Source: Mycolicibacterium helvum (lineage in GTDB: Bacteria > Actinomycetota > Actinomycetes > Mycobacteriales > Mycobacteriaceae). From it: 64,000 nt of DNA. The notes under the pieces are model-generated. The model was not told where the DNA came from. It did no database searches and worked only from the letters and a program-made list of their open reading frames with translations. Positions 27,418 through 36,806 of the stretch are shown one piece after another. The position numbers were made by a program, and so were the translations under genes. Position 1 is the first letter of the stretch. Each line of letters begins with the position of its first letter. The DNA is taken from NCBI RefSeq assembly GCF_010731895.1, contig NZ_AP022596.1, forward strand, positions 3,720,001 through 3,784,000, written 5' to 3'.

Positions 27418-28665
27418 CTACCGACCTCGTACGGGCCGGCGGTTGATCGAGCGCGCCATCATGATCAGGCCGAACACAATCAGCGTGCCGATCACACCCA
27501 CACCCACCCGCACCGGCACGGCGTCTGCCTCGGGCAGCACCGCTGAGGCCTTGGCGCTGACTGCGCTCTCCGGATCCGGCTTGGGTGCCTTGAGCGACGG
27601 ATCGGGGTCGATCAGGTCGCCGATCTTGGTGCCCGGTGGTGTCGAGAAGCCGTAGTCGAGCAAGTGGGCTGCCTGCTGCCATGGCGGAATCGGTTGGCGG
27701 GTACCGCGCATCAGCACCGCGACCAATCGGCGGCCGTCGCGGTTGGCGGCGCCGACGAACGTCTGCCCGGCGTCGTCGGTGTAGCCGGTCTTGCCGCCGA
27801 GTGCGCCGGGATAGTTGTAGAGCAGCTGGTTGTCGTTCTCCAGCTCGTAGCCGGGATGGTCGCCGTCTTCGCCCGGCTTGGCGGGGTGCCCGGGGAAGTC
27901 ATATTTTCCGGTGGCGACGATGCTGGCGAAAGTCGGGTTCTCCCAGGCATACCGGTAGAACAGCCCGATGTCGTAGGCCGACGTGCTCATGCCCGGCCCA
28001 TCGAGCCCGGACGGCGTCGCCGCACGGGTGTCCTGTCCGCCGAGCTTGCGGGCCAGCCCGTTGATCTTCTGCAGGGCGGTGTCCATGCCACCGACTTGCG
28101 CGGCCAGCGCGTGGGCGGCGTCGTTGCCCGAGTGCATCAGCAGGCCGTGCAGCAGATCGTTGACGGTGTAGTGGCCGCCCACGTCGACGCCGACTCGGGT
28201 GCCCTCGGCGTTGGCGTCGTCCTGAGTGCCCTCGACGATCTTGTTCAGCGGCAGCTCGTTGATGGCCTGCATCGCGACGAGGACCTTGATGATGCTGGCG
28301 GGGCGGTGCCGGGCATGCGGATCGCGTGCGGCGATGATGTCGCCGGTGTCCAGGTCGGCGACCAGCCACGACTCGGCCGAGATGTCGTCGGGAACTGCGG
28401 GTGTACCCGCCGCGACGATCACCCCGCAGCCCGAGAGTGCGTCACCGCCCACCGGCTTAGCGGGGACGGGAAGCGGCTGTGGTGGATCGCCGGCCTGGGG
28501 CACCTCAGAGGAGTCGACCGCCGGCGGGGTGGTCACCCGGTATGGGCAGGTATTGGGGTCCGGTGCACCAGCCGGTTCGGCCCACGCGGTCGCCGGCGTG
28601 CCGACGACGCACAGCGCCGCGGCCAGTGCGGCAGCACACCGCGTGAATAGTTTCTCCCTCGCCAT
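27418..28665 (-). CDS. dacB: D-alanyl-D-alanine carboxypeptidase (penicillin-binding protein)
   Basis: The 415-residue enzyme removes the terminal D-Ala from peptidoglycan stem peptides outside the membrane. It starts at ATG 28665 with a signal peptide (cleavage after AWA). The S11-type catalytic motifs are all present: SxxK at S124-K127 (RPASIIKVL), SGN at 179-181 (MHSGNDA) and KTG at 292-294 (GGKTGYT). A C-terminal membrane anchor (about 378-398) precedes the basic tail NRRPVRGR. It closely resembles DacB1 (Rv3330) of M. tuberculosis. A conserved Pro-rich stretch lies between the signal peptide and the catalytic domain. Confidence 0.95.
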   Translation of the reverse strand: MAREKLFTRCAAALAAALCVVGTPATAWAEPAGAPDPNTCPYRVTTPPAVDSSEVPQAGDPPQPLPVPAKPVGGDALSGCGVIVAAGTPAVPDDISAESWLVADLDTGDIIAARDPHARHRPASIIKVLVAMQAINELPLNKIVEGTQDDANAEGTRVGVDVGGHYTVNDLLHGLLMHSGNDAAHALAAQVGGMDTALQKINGLARKLGGQDTRAATPSGLDGPGMSTSAYDIGLFYRYAWENPTFASIVATGKYDFPGHPAKPGEDGDHPGYELENDNQLLYNYPGALGGKTGYTDDAGQTFVGAANRDGRRLVAVLMRGTRQPIPPWQQAAHLLDYGFSTPPGTKIGDLIDPDPSLKAPKPDPESAVSAKASAVLPEADAVPVRVGVGVIGTLIVFGLIMMARSINRRPVRGR

Positions 28666-28732
28666 CGAGTCGCAGAGTAGGGGATTGGGGCCCTGAAATA
28701 GTGGAGCCGCGCTGTGACTGGAGTGGTAGTTG

Positions 28733-29728
28733 TTACAAATCGAGACATGCGACGGCGGACGACCCGATGCAGCCAAGCCACAGTGTGCCGTCGTGTTCCA
28801 CCAGGCCAGTGGCCAATGCGAACCGCGGATCGGTGGTGCGCAGCTGCGTGGTGACCCGGCCGTCGAGGTCGATGGCGATCGCCCACACCACTGGCTTGGG
28901 ATTGGGCATCCAGCGATACGGCAGCCGCCACAGCAACCGGCGCAGCGCCGGGGCGCGCGGGGCCAGCCATTCGCCGACCGCATTGCGCTCGCTGACCAAC
29001 GCCACCCAGATGTGGCCGTCGGGTGCGGTCGAGATGTTGTCCGGATAGCCGGGCAGGTGCTCGATCAGCGGCACCGGTTCGCCCACCCCGGAGCCGGTGA
29101 GCGGATACCGCGAAATCCGGCATGCGGTGGTCTCGGCGACCATCAGAGCCGACTCGTCGGCGGTCAGCGCCACCCCATTGGCGAACCGCAACCCGGTCGC
29201 CAGCGTCGTCACGGTGCCGTCGACGTCCCGGCGGAACAGCGACCCACTGGCCCGAGCCTCCAGGACCGAGCCCTTGTAGTACTCGTAATGGAAACGGGAC
29301 GTCGACTCGGTGAAATAGATTGTGCCGTCCGATGATTCGACGACATTGCTGCAGAACGTCAGCGGTCGCCCGGCCACCTCGCTCACCAGCGTTTCGATCG
29401 CTCCGGTGCCCGGATCCAGCCTCAGCAGCCCGCGGTGGCTGTCACAGATCAGCAGCCGCCCGTCACGGCTGACAGCTAAACCCAGCGGCCGCCCGCCGGT
29501 ATTGGCCGCCGTCTCGGGCGCGGAGCCGGGGCGGATCCGCACGATCGCGCCGTCGTCGGTGCCGGTCCAGATCGCACCATCGGCGTCGACGACGACGTCC
29601 TCGGGGGCGTGGCCTGCGATGTCGACGATGCGAAGGGGTCCGGTGAGATCCGGCGGGGGCAGCGCATCGCAAGGCGGCGGCTGCCACCGCACGGGGTCGA
29701 CCGGAGGCTTAATGCCAGGCGTCGCCAC
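28733..29728 (-). CDS. SMP-30/gluconolactonase/strictosidine-synthase-like beta-propeller protein
   Basis: The 331-residue protein starts at GTG 29728 and overlaps the aminotransferase stop by 20 bases. Repeated propeller blades are visible: [84 protein letters not shown] and [20 protein letters not shown]. The FHYEYY and LRFANGV segments are characteristic of the strictosidine-synthase-like/APMAP branch, whose members are lactonases or arylesterases. A lactonase role would be reasonable for amine or carbonyl catabolism, but the substrate is unknown. Confidence 0.83.
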   Translation of the reverse strand: MATPGIKPPVDPVRWQPPPCDALPPPDLTGPLRIVDIAGHAPEDVVVDADGAIWTGTDDGAIVRIRPGSAPETAANTGGRPLGLAVSRDGRLLICDSHRGLLRLDPGTGAIETLVSEVAGRPLTFCSNVVESSDGTIYFTESTSRFHYEYYKGSVLEARASGSLFRRDVDGTVTTLATGLRFANGVALTADESALMVAETTACRISRYPLTGSGVGEPVPLIEHLPGYPDNISTAPDGHIWVALVSERNAVGEWLAPRAPALRRLLWRLPYRWMPNPKPVVWAIAIDLDGRVTTQLRTTDPRFALATGLVEHDGTLWLGCIGSSAVACLDL

Positions 29729-31115
29729 GGGTCTGCAGGTGATCCCAGGCCTGGGTGAACACCCGGCGCAGGATCTGCTCGATCTCGTCGAAGACGGCCT
29801 GGTCGCTGATCAGCGGCGGGGCGAGCTGCACCACCGAGTCGCCGCGGTCGTCGGCCCGGCAGTACAGGCCGGCCTCGAACAACTCGACGGACAGGAAGCT
29901 GCGCAGCAGCCACTCGGACAGCTCGTCGTCGAGGATCGCCTTGGTGGCCTTGTCCTTCACCAACTCGATGCCGTAGAAGAAGCCCTCACCGCGAACATCA
30001 CCGACGATCGGCAGGTCGAGCAGTTTCTCCAGGGTGGCGCGGAACGCCGGCGCCGTCATCTTGACGTGGTCATTGAGACCTTCGCGCTCGAACACGTCGA
30101 GGTTGGCCAGCGCGACCGCCGCCGAGACGGGGTGTCCGCCCCACGTGTAGCCGTGCGCGTAGGTCGTCTGGCCGTCGTTGAACGGCTCGAACAGCCGGTC
30201 GGAGGCGATCATCGCGCCCAGTGGGGCGTACCCGGAGGTCAGGCCCTTGGCGCAAGTGATGATGTCCGGCACGTAGTTGAAGTCGTTGCAGGCGAACATC
30301 GAACCGATGCGGCCGAACGCGCAGATCGTCTCGTCGGAGACCAGCAGTACGTCGTATTCGTCGCAGATCTCCCGGACTCGCTCGAAGTAGCCGGGCGGCG
30401 GGGGGAAGCACCCGCCGGCGTTCTGCACCGGCTCGAGGAATACCGCTGCCACCGAGTCAGGACCCTCCATCTCGATGGCCTCGGCGATCCGGTTCGCCGC
30501 CCACTGCCCGAACTCCTTGATGTCGGTGTCGTGGCCTTCGGGGGCGCGGTAGAAGTTCGTGTTCGGTACCCGGAAGCCGCCCGGCGTGATCGGCTCGAAG
30601 GGCGCCTTGAAGGTCGGCAGGCCGGTGATGGCCAGCGCGCCGTGCGGCGTGCCGTGGTAGGCGATGCTTCGCGAGATCACCTTGTACTTGCCCGGTCTGC
30701 CGGTCAGCTTGTAGTACTGCTTGGCCAGCTTCCACGCCGATTCGACGGCATCGCCGCCGCCGGTGGTGAAGAACACCCGGTTCAGATCGCCGGGCGCGTA
30801 ATTGGCCAGCCGCTCAGCCAGCTCGATGGCGGGCGGGGTGGCATACGACCACAGCGGGAAGAACCCAAGCGTCTCGGCCTGCTTCTTGGCGGCTTCGGCG
30901 ATCTCTTCCCGGCCGTGGCCGACCTGGACCACGAACAGGCCCGACAGGCCGTCGATGTAGCGCTTGCCGTTGCTGTCCCAGATGTGGACGCCGTCGCCGC
31001 GGGTGATGATCGGCGGTGTGATGCCGGCGCCGTGGCGGGCGAAATGGCCCCACAGGTGCCGGTCTGCCTTGGCGCCGAGTTCGGCGGTCAGGTTCTGGCT
31101 GGCGGTCGTTGTCAT
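29709..31115 (-). CDS. Class III aminotransferase, probable putrescine/omega-amine type
   Basis: The 468-residue fold-type I PLP enzyme starts at ATG 31115, whose ATGA overlaps the Lrp stop. It has FTTGGGDAVESAWKLAKQY for phosphate binding, SRSIAYHGTPHGALAITG, VLLVSDETICAFGRIG with the PLP-binding D261, and K290 in TCAKGLTSGYAPLGA. It resembles omega-amino acid/putrescine:pyruvate aminotransferases and the M. tuberculosis protein Rv3329. With the aldehyde dehydrogenase encoded divergently it could convert an omega-amine or diamine to the acid via the aldehyde. The exact substrate is inferred from context. Confidence 0.88.
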   Translation of the reverse strand: MTTTASQNLTAELGAKADRHLWGHFARHGAGITPPIITRGDGVHIWDSNGKRYIDGLSGLFVVQVGHGREEIAEAAKKQAETLGFFPLWSYATPPAIELAERLANYAPGDLNRVFFTTGGGDAVESAWKLAKQYYKLTGRPGKYKVISRSIAYHGTPHGALAITGLPTFKAPFEPITPGGFRVPNTNFYRAPEGHDTDIKEFGQWAANRIAEAIEMEGPDSVAAVFLEPVQNAGGCFPPPPGYFERVREICDEYDVLLVSDETICAFGRIGSMFACNDFNYVPDIITCAKGLTSGYAPLGAMIASDRLFEPFNDGQTTYAHGYTWGGHPVSAAVALANLDVFEREGLNDHVKMTAPAFRATLEKLLDLPIVGDVRGEGFFYGIELVKDKATKAILDDELSEWLLRSFLSVELFEAGLYCRADDRGDSVVQLAPPLISDQAVFDEIEQILRRVFTQAWDHLQTRGDAWH

Positions 31116-31633
31116 CGGGTACCCCAATTGTATTGTTGCTTAACTAGTTTCAGATAGACGAGTGTCTCGGTGGAGGTCACTCCCGGCACGGCACGGATCT
31201 CGGTGTTGAGCAGCTCGAGCAGTTCGGCGTCGTCCTCGCAGACGACCTCGGCGATGGCGTCGAAGGTGCCCGCGGTGAGCACCACGTAGTCCACCGCCTC
31301 GATCTGCGCGAGCTTGTCGGCGACCTTGGTGGTGTCGCCCGTGCAGCGGATGCCGATCATTGCCTGCCGGGTGAACCCCAGCTGCAATGGATCGGTCACC
31401 GCGACGATCTGCATGACCCCGGAGTCGACCAGACGCTGCACTCGCTGGCGCACCGCCGCCTCCGACAGCCCGACGGATTTACCGATTGCGGCGTAGGAAC
31501 GCCGCCCGTCTTGCTGCAATTTCTCGATAATGGCCTTGGACATCTCGTCCAGTTGGACAGGCCCGTTTCCACCCGCCGCAACGGCGCGGACGGGAAACCG
31601 AGTGGCCGGTACACCCGAGTCACGCATGCCCAT
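31112..31633 (-). CDS. Lrp/AsnC-family transcriptional regulator
   Basis: The 173-residue protein has an N-terminal helix-turn-helix (KAIIEKLQQDGRRSYAAIGK, SVGLSEAAVRQRVQRLVDSG) and a C-terminal RAM/effector domain (AMIGIRCTGDTTKVADKLAQ, GTFDAIAEVVCEDDAELLELL, VPGVTSTETLVYLKLVKQQYNWG). It is translationally coupled to the aminotransferase and divergent from the aldehyde dehydrogenase, as expected for a local regulator of amine catabolism that responds to an amino acid. The start is ATG 31633 or 31627; both read through the same frame. Confidence 0.9.
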   Translation of the reverse strand: MGMRDSGVPATRFPVRAVAAGGNGPVQLDEMSKAIIEKLQQDGRRSYAAIGKSVGLSEAAVRQRVQRLVDSGVMQIVAVTDPLQLGFTRQAMIGIRCTGDTTKVADKLAQIEAVDYVVLTAGTFDAIAEVVCEDDAELLELLNTEIRAVPGVTSTETLVYLKLVKQQYNWGTR

Positions 31634-31663
31634 GATTGTGCACGGAATCCGTTGTTTTAGGCA

Positions 31664-31717
31664 ACCAGATCGATGAAATTGGTGGTCTTTGCCTACTCAT
31701 ACTGCGGTAATGCGTAG
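31664..31717. promoter_or_regulatory. Candidate operator region between Lrp and aldehyde dehydrogenase genes
   Basis: Two dyad elements lie in this 116-base divergent gap. ACCAGATCGATGAAATTGGT (31664-31683) has ACCA/TGGT ends. Further right, CTACTCAT (31693-31700) and ATGCGTAG (31710-31717) pair at seven of eight positions across a nine-base spacer. These are plausible Lrp-type sites by position and form; no binding data. Confidence 0.4.
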
Positions 31718-31749
31718 CAGTCGCTGAGGGGGTCGGTTACCGTGGGGCG

Positions 31750-33252
31750 GTGACAACTCTCGCTTCTGACAAGACCCGCATTATGCCCAGTAGCTGGATC
31801 GATGGCGCCCCGGTAGTGACCGGCGGCAGCCTGCACCAGGTGGTCAACCCGGCCGACGGCACTGTCGTCGCGGAGCTGGCGCTGGCCCAACCCGCCGACG
31901 TCGACACCGCGGTGGCCTCGGCCCGTGCCGCCTTGCGCGGCTGGTCGCGGGCCGCTCCCGTCGAGCGGGCCACCGTCCTGGCCAAGCTTGCCGAGCTGGT
32001 CGAGGCTCACGCCGAGGAGATCGTTGCCGAAGAGGTCAGTCAGACCGGCAAGCCGGTGCGGCTGGCAGGAGAGTTCGACGTGCCGGGCAGCATCGACAAT
32101 ATTGCGTTCTTCGCCGGAGCGGCTCGGCACCTGGAGGGCAAGGCCACCGGGGAGTACTCCAGGGATCACACCTCGTCTATTCGGCGCGAGGCCGTCGGCG
32201 TGGTCGCGACGATCACGCCGTGGAACTACCCGTTGCAGATGGCGGTGTGGAAAGTGTTGCCGGCGCTGGCCGCGGGCTGTTCGGTGGTGATCAAGCCCGC
32301 CGAGCTGACCCCGCTGACCACGCTGACGCTGGCCCGGCTGGCTACCGAGGCGGGTCTGCCCGACGGGGTGCTCAATGTCATCACCGGCGCGGGAGCCGAT
32401 GTCGGAACGGCCCTGGCCGGGCACCGCGACGTCGATGTCGTGACGTTCACCGGATCCACCGCCGTCGGCCGCAGGGTCATGCTGGCCGCTGCCGCGCACG
32501 GCCATCGCACCCAGCTCGAGCTGGGTGGCAAGGCGCCGTTCGTGGTGTTCGACGACGCCGACCTCGACGCCGCGATTCACGGCGCGGTGGCGGGGTCGCT
32601 GATCAACTCCGGGCAGGACTGCACCGCAGCGACCCGTGCGATCGTCGCCCGCAATCTGTACGACGACTTCGTCGCCGGAGTGGCCGATCTGATGGCCAAA
32701 ATGGTTGTCGGCGATCCGCAGGATCCCGACACCGACCTGGGCCCGCTGATCTCGGCGGCCCACCGGGACAAGGTCGCCGCGATGGTGGCCCGCGCACCGG
32801 GCCAGGGCGGTCGGGTGGTCACCGGTGGTGCCGCGCCGGACCTGCCGGGCTCCTTCTACCTGCCCACGCTGATCGCCGACGTCGCCGAGTCCTGCGAGGT
32901 GTACCGCGACGAGATCTTCGGTCCGGTGCTGACCGTGCGCGCCCATGACGGCGACGACGATGCCCTGCGTCAGGCCAACGACACCGACTACGGGCTAGCC
33001 GCCTCGGCGTGGACCCGGGACGTCTACCGCGCCCAGCGCGCCTCGCGGGAGATCAACGCCGGCTGCGTGTGGATCAACGACCACATCCCGATCATCAGTG
33101 AGATGCCGCACGGCGGTGTCGGCGCGTCCGGATTCGGCAAGGACATGAGCGACTACTCCTTCGAGGAGTACCTGACCATCAAGCATGTGATGAGCGATAT
33201 CACCGGCGTCGCCGAAAAAGATTGGCACCGGACGATTTTCAAGCTGCGGTAA
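31750..33252 (+). CDS. Aldehyde dehydrogenase, aminobutyraldehyde-dehydrogenase-like
   Basis: The 500-residue NAD(P)-dependent enzyme starts at GTG 31750. Catalytic residues are C291 (SGQDCTAATR), E257 (LELGGKAP) and N159 (TITPWNYPLQM); the cofactor-binding FTGSTAVGRR is present. The GQDC context and the TPWNYPLQMAVWK block are typical of gamma-aminobutyraldehyde and betaine aldehyde dehydrogenases. It probably oxidises the aldehyde made by the neighbouring aminotransferase. The next gene begins at the base after its stop, so the two are in one operon. Confidence 0.9.
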   Translation: MTTLASDKTRIMPSSWIDGAPVVTGGSLHQVVNPADGTVVAELALAQPADVDTAVASARAALRGWSRAAPVERATVLAKLAELVEAHAEEIVAEEVSQTGKPVRLAGEFDVPGSIDNIAFFAGAARHLEGKATGEYSRDHTSSIRREAVGVVATITPWNYPLQMAVWKVLPALAAGCSVVIKPAELTPLTTLTLARLATEAGLPDGVLNVITGAGADVGTALAGHRDVDVVTFTGSTAVGRRVMLAAAAHGHRTQLELGGKAPFVVFDDADLDAAIHGAVAGSLINSGQDCTAATRAIVARNLYDDFVAGVADLMAKMVVGDPQDPDTDLGPLISAAHRDKVAAMVARAPGQGGRVVTGGAAPDLPGSFYLPTLIADVAESCEVYRDEIFGPVLTVRAHDGDDDALRQANDTDYGLAASAWTRDVYRAQRASREINAGCVWINDHIPIISEMPHGGVGASGFGKDMSDYSFEEYLTIKHVMSDITGVAEKDWHRTIFKLR

Positions 33253-34809
33253 GTGGCGCATCCTGCGACTGTCGCGGCGCTGGCCACCCCGCACGTCCTG
33301 GCTACCGAGGCCGGGACGCGCGTGCTCCGGGATGGCGGCAACGCCATTGACGCCGCGATCGCCGCCGCCGCGGTGCTCACCGTGGTCTATCCGCACAACG
33401 TCGCGCTCGGTGGCGACCTCTTCGCGTTGATCCGGACACCCGACGGTGCGGTGCGGTGTGTCAACGCCTCCGGCTGGGCCGGTGCCGCGGTGGACGCGGC
33501 CGGTCTTGCTGCCCAGCATGGCGACTCGTTGCCACCTCGTGGCGCCGCCACTGTCACCGTCCCCGGCGGGATCAGGGGATGGGAAGCGATGCGCCGCTTC
33601 GGTTCCCGAATATCGTGGAGTGCGACTCTGCGCGACGCCGAATTGCTGGCGCGGGACGGCGTTGCGGTATCGCCGTCGCTGGCCCATCACCTCAACGATG
33701 CCGAGAACGACGATCTCATCGGCACCGAGGACTTCGATCGGGTGTTCCGCCCGGGGTCGGTTCCCCTGGGCGTCGGTGACATGTTCCGGCAGCCGGCCCT
33801 GGCCGACACCTTCGCGACTCTTCGAGCCGCGGGACCTGATGCGTTCTACGCCGGCGATCTGGCCGAGCGGGCGGTGACCTATCTGCGCTCGCGCGGATCG
33901 GTGTTGAGTCTGCGGGATTTCGCTGAATTCCACCCCGAGGTGCAGGCCCCGTTGCGTGCCGAATTCGGCGACCTCACGCTGCTGACCAGCCCACCCAACA
34001 GCCAGGGCTTCCTACTGCCCTACGCGCTCGGCGTGCTGCACGAGCGCGCCATCGATGACCCTCTCGGCAAGGGGCTCGGACAACTGCTCGGAGTCTTTCA
34101 GCGCGGCAACGAGATTCGCGACAGCCGCCTCGCCGACCCACGGTCCGCCGTCGTCGACATCGCGGCCACGCCGGTCGGCCGGCCGGTGCAACCGCGAGCC
34201 ACGCCGGACCGAACCGCGCACGGCGACACCGTCGGCATCGCGGCGGCCGACGGCGAGGGATACGCGGTATCTCTGATCCAGAGCGTCTACTACGCCTTCG
34301 GCTCCGGGCTTATCGACCCTGTCACCGGTGTCCTCTTCCACAACCGAGGTTGTGGATTCTCGTTGAACGCGGCGTCACCCAACGTGATCGCGCCACGCAA
34401 GCGGCCGGCGCACACGTTGATGCCGGCAATGACGTTGCGGCACGAGCGAGTTGGTCACGTGCTGTCGACGATGGGCGGTCAGGGCCAGCCGCAGATCCTG
34501 GGTCAGATCCTCTTGCGCGCGCTCGGCGGCGCGAGTGCGATCGATGCGGTCGCCGCCCCGCGCGCCATTGTCGGCAACCAGATCGGCGGCGGCGCAGATG
34601 CCGTCACGGTCGAGGCCGACCTGTCGACCACCGCACTCGCCTCGATCCGCCGGGCTGGTTTCACCCCGGTGGAAGTGCCGGCACACACCGAGTCGCTCGG
34701 GCAGGCCAATGTGGTGTTCGTCGATGCTTCCGGGCTCATGACGGCGGCGTCGGACCCACGTTCGGACGGTGCGGCGGTGGTGGTGCACTATCCGCGCCCG
34801 CTCCGGTAG
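33253..34809 (+). CDS. Gamma-glutamyltransferase-family enzyme
   Basis: The 518-residue Ntn-hydrolase starts at GTG 33253, directly after the preceding stop. It has the large-subunit motifs ATEAGTRVLRDGGNAIDAAIA and NVALGGDLFALIRT, and the likely autoprocessing Thr T326 in AHGDTVGIAAADGEGYAVS, followed by the small-subunit blocks FGSGLIDPVTGVLFHNRG and STMGGQGQPQILGQ. There is no signal peptide, so it is cytoplasmic. Such enzymes hydrolyse or transfer gamma-glutamyl groups, or act as acylases. Beside an aminotransferase and aldehyde dehydrogenase it may release glutamate from gamma-glutamyl intermediates; this is inference. Confidence 0.85.
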   Translation: MAHPATVAALATPHVLATEAGTRVLRDGGNAIDAAIAAAAVLTVVYPHNVALGGDLFALIRTPDGAVRCVNASGWAGAAVDAAGLAAQHGDSLPPRGAATVTVPGGIRGWEAMRRFGSRISWSATLRDAELLARDGVAVSPSLAHHLNDAENDDLIGTEDFDRVFRPGSVPLGVGDMFRQPALADTFATLRAAGPDAFYAGDLAERAVTYLRSRGSVLSLRDFAEFHPEVQAPLRAEFGDLTLLTSPPNSQGFLLPYALGVLHERAIDDPLGKGLGQLLGVFQRGNEIRDSRLADPRSAVVDIAATPVGRPVQPRATPDRTAHGDTVGIAAADGEGYAVSLIQSVYYAFGSGLIDPVTGVLFHNRGCGFSLNAASPNVIAPRKRPAHTLMPAMTLRHERVGHVLSTMGGQGQPQILGQILLRALGGASAIDAVAAPRAIVGNQIGGGADAVTVEADLSTTALASIRRAGFTPVEVPAHTESLGQANVVFVDASGLMTAASDPRSDGAAVVVHYPRPLR

Positions 34810-34820
34810 TGCACCACCAC
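34777..34820. terminator. 14-bp hairpin spanning the stop of the gamma-glutamyltransferase gene
   Basis: GTGGTGGTGCACTA (34777-34790) and its exact reverse complement TAGTGCACCACCAC (34807-34820) enclose a 16-base loop. The right arm begins with the TAG stop codon itself. It lies just before the convergent permease stop at 34823 and is a likely bidirectional terminator. Confidence 0.75.
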
Positions 34821-34822
34821 GG

Positions 34823-36565
34823 TCACGCTTGCGGGCCCTTGGTGAACTCCTCGCCGGTCAGAGGGTCGAGCGCCGTCTCTCCCGGCGGCAGGTTCGACAG
34901 GTCCGGTGCGATCACCGTCGGCATGTCTCCCGAGTCGGGCAGACCGAAATGCGCCTCCACCGCGGTGGCCGGTTGCAGAACCAGGTCGCGGCTCGAGCGC
35001 CGCGACAGCGTGCGGCCGCGGAAGAAGTCCGGTGCGGCCAGCCAATACACCACCATCAGAATCACGCCGAGCACCAGTGCTCCGATGCCGACCACCGCGA
35101 CCGCGCCGAAGCCGAAGATCGTGACGTTGTTGCCGTCCGCGTCGGTCAGCCAGTCCGGCTTGGCGTACTGGACCAGTCCGTAGGCGAACACGACCAGCAG
35201 GATCACGCCGCCCAGTAGCGGCACCACTCCCCGCATCATGAAGTCGCGCAGGTTCTTGGTGAGGTCCTTGCGGTAGAACCACGCGCACGCGAAGCCGGTC
35301 AGGCCGTAGTAGAACGCGATCATCAGGCCCACCGAACCGATCAGCGCCGACAACAGGTTCGAGCTGATCAGGGTGAACAGGACGTAGAACACGATCGACA
35401 CAGCGCCCATCACGATGGTCGAGGTGGTGGGGGTCAGGTAGGTGCGGTGGATCTTGGCGAACGATCCGGGCAGCGCCTTGTAGACCCCCATCGACAGCGT
35501 CGTCCGCGCGGTCGGCAGGATCGTCGTCTGAGTGGAAGCCGACGCCGAGGTCAGGATCGACGCGGCCAGCAACAGCAGGCCGATCTTGCCCAGGACGCTG
35601 TCGCCGAACAAGGCCGGCCCGATCGCAGCAAAGGCGTCCGCGGCGTTATCCGGGTTGCCAAGGCCGATGCCTTCGGTTCCGGTGCCGGCGAAGGCGATTG
35701 CCGAGACGCTGACCAGTGCGTAGGTGGCCAGCAGCAGGAACGTCGAGATGACGGCGGCACGGCCCGGGGTGGTGCCGGGGTCCTCGGACTCCTCGTTGCA
35801 AGCAACGGCGGTGTCCCAGCCCCAGTAGATGAAGATCGCGGTGAGGATGGCAGGCGCGATGACGGTGCCGAAATCCAGCCCGCCAGGCCAGAACCAGGAC
35901 AGCGACGGCAGCAGCGAATAGCCCTCGGCCTGGTGGGTGTAGACCTTGACCAGCGCGACGATCGAGAACACCACCAGCACGACCAGCTCGATACCGAGCA
36001 GTCCGTACTGGATTCGCGCCGACACTTCGATGCCGCGATAACAGATGTAGGTCATCACGACGATCCAGATGACGCCGGCCACCGTCGACCACAAGGTGCT
36101 GCTGGCCAGCGTGGCCGCCGACGTCCAACCCAATTCACCGACGAACGTGAACGAGTAGGACCCGGCGATCTGAGCCAGGTTGGCCATCACGATGACGTCC
36201 GCGGCGATGATTCCCCAGCCGCCCAGCCAGCCGACCAGCGGCCCGAATGCCCGCGAAGCCCAGGTGAACGTGGTGCCGCAGTCCGGTTCGGCCTTGTTCA
36301 GCTCCTGATAGGCGACGGCGATCATGTACATCGGGATGAAGGCGATGAGCACGATGGCCGGAGCCTTCTCACCCGCCAGCAGCGAGCCACCACTGGCGAC
36401 GATCAGACCCAGCGTCGCCGCCAGCGAGTAGGCCGGGGCGGTCGAGGCCATGCCGACGACAATGCTGGACAACAGTCCCAGCGCGCCGCCCTTGAGTCCT
36501 TTGCTCTCGACGGAATTGGACGGCACGGGCGCACTCGGCTCGAGGGTCAGTTCGCCTTTACTCAT
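34823..36565 (-). CDS. APC-superfamily amino acid/amine permease
   Basis: The 580-residue protein has about twelve membrane segments. The N-terminal APC signature is GLLSSIVVGMASTAPAYSLA, followed by CGTTFTWASRAFGPLVGWLG, FIYWGWDTAVACNEESEDPG and ILTSASASTQTTILPTARTT. The cytoplasmic tail (VVYWLAAPDFFRGR onward) is about 70 residues. It imports amino acids or polyamines with protons. Its place beside aminotransferase, aldehyde dehydrogenase and gamma-glutamyltransferase genes suggests that it supplies their substrate. A 21-base palindrome lies 55 bases upstream of its ATG. Confidence 0.9.
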   Translation of the reverse strand: MSKGELTLEPSAPVPSNSVESKGLKGGALGLLSSIVVGMASTAPAYSLAATLGLIVASGGSLLAGEKAPAIVLIAFIPMYMIAVAYQELNKAEPDCGTTFTWASRAFGPLVGWLGGWGIIAADVIVMANLAQIAGSYSFTFVGELGWTSAATLASSTLWSTVAGVIWIVVMTYICYRGIEVSARIQYGLLGIELVVLVVFSIVALVKVYTHQAEGYSLLPSLSWFWPGGLDFGTVIAPAILTAIFIYWGWDTAVACNEESEDPGTTPGRAAVISTFLLLATYALVSVSAIAFAGTGTEGIGLGNPDNAADAFAAIGPALFGDSVLGKIGLLLLAASILTSASASTQTTILPTARTTLSMGVYKALPGSFAKIHRTYLTPTTSTIVMGAVSIVFYVLFTLISSNLLSALIGSVGLMIAFYYGLTGFACAWFYRKDLTKNLRDFMMRGVVPLLGGVILLVVFAYGLVQYAKPDWLTDADGNNVTIFGFGAVAVVGIGALVLGVILMVVYWLAAPDFFRGRTLSRRSSRDLVLQPATAVEAHFGLPDSGDMPTVIAPDLSNLPPGETALDPLTGEEFTKGPQA

Positions 36566-36619
36566 GGCATCTCCTGCGTGGGACGTGAAAGCAACCGACG
36601 CGAGACTACGGTTTCAGTG

Positions 36620-36640
36620 GCAGATTCGAGTGAAATCTGC
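36620..36640. promoter_or_regulatory. Palindromic candidate operator of the permease
   Basis: GCAGATT (36620-36626) and AATCTGC (36634-36640) are exact reverse complements separated by seven bases, 55 bases upstream of the permease start. The inner sequence (cgagtga) resembles the CAGAT-CGATGA-AAT core near the Lrp gene at 31666-31679, which suggests a shared regulator. Confidence 0.5.
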
Positions 36641-36806
36641 GGAATTGTTTTCACACACGTAATCCAGCGATGGAATTCGTTGCTCAGATGCCCGGGGTGG
36701 GTAGTTCAGTCGCGGGGCCTCTTCGGCTCGGCGGGTTGGAATGTGACACCCCGAAGCGCACCAATATTGGGTTGATGGACTAACTATTCGACTAGGGTGC
36801 TCACTT

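Noticed and set aside
29322..31157. 611-codon plus-strand frame opposite the aminotransferase
   Set aside because: Shadow frame; aminotransferase motifs and operon overlaps support the minus strand.
36700..36806. Possible KstR-type operator upstream of the acyl-CoA dehydrogenase operon
   Set aside because: No clear AAC-N4-GTT type palindrome was found; the short CTA/TAG ends near 36780 are too weak to call.
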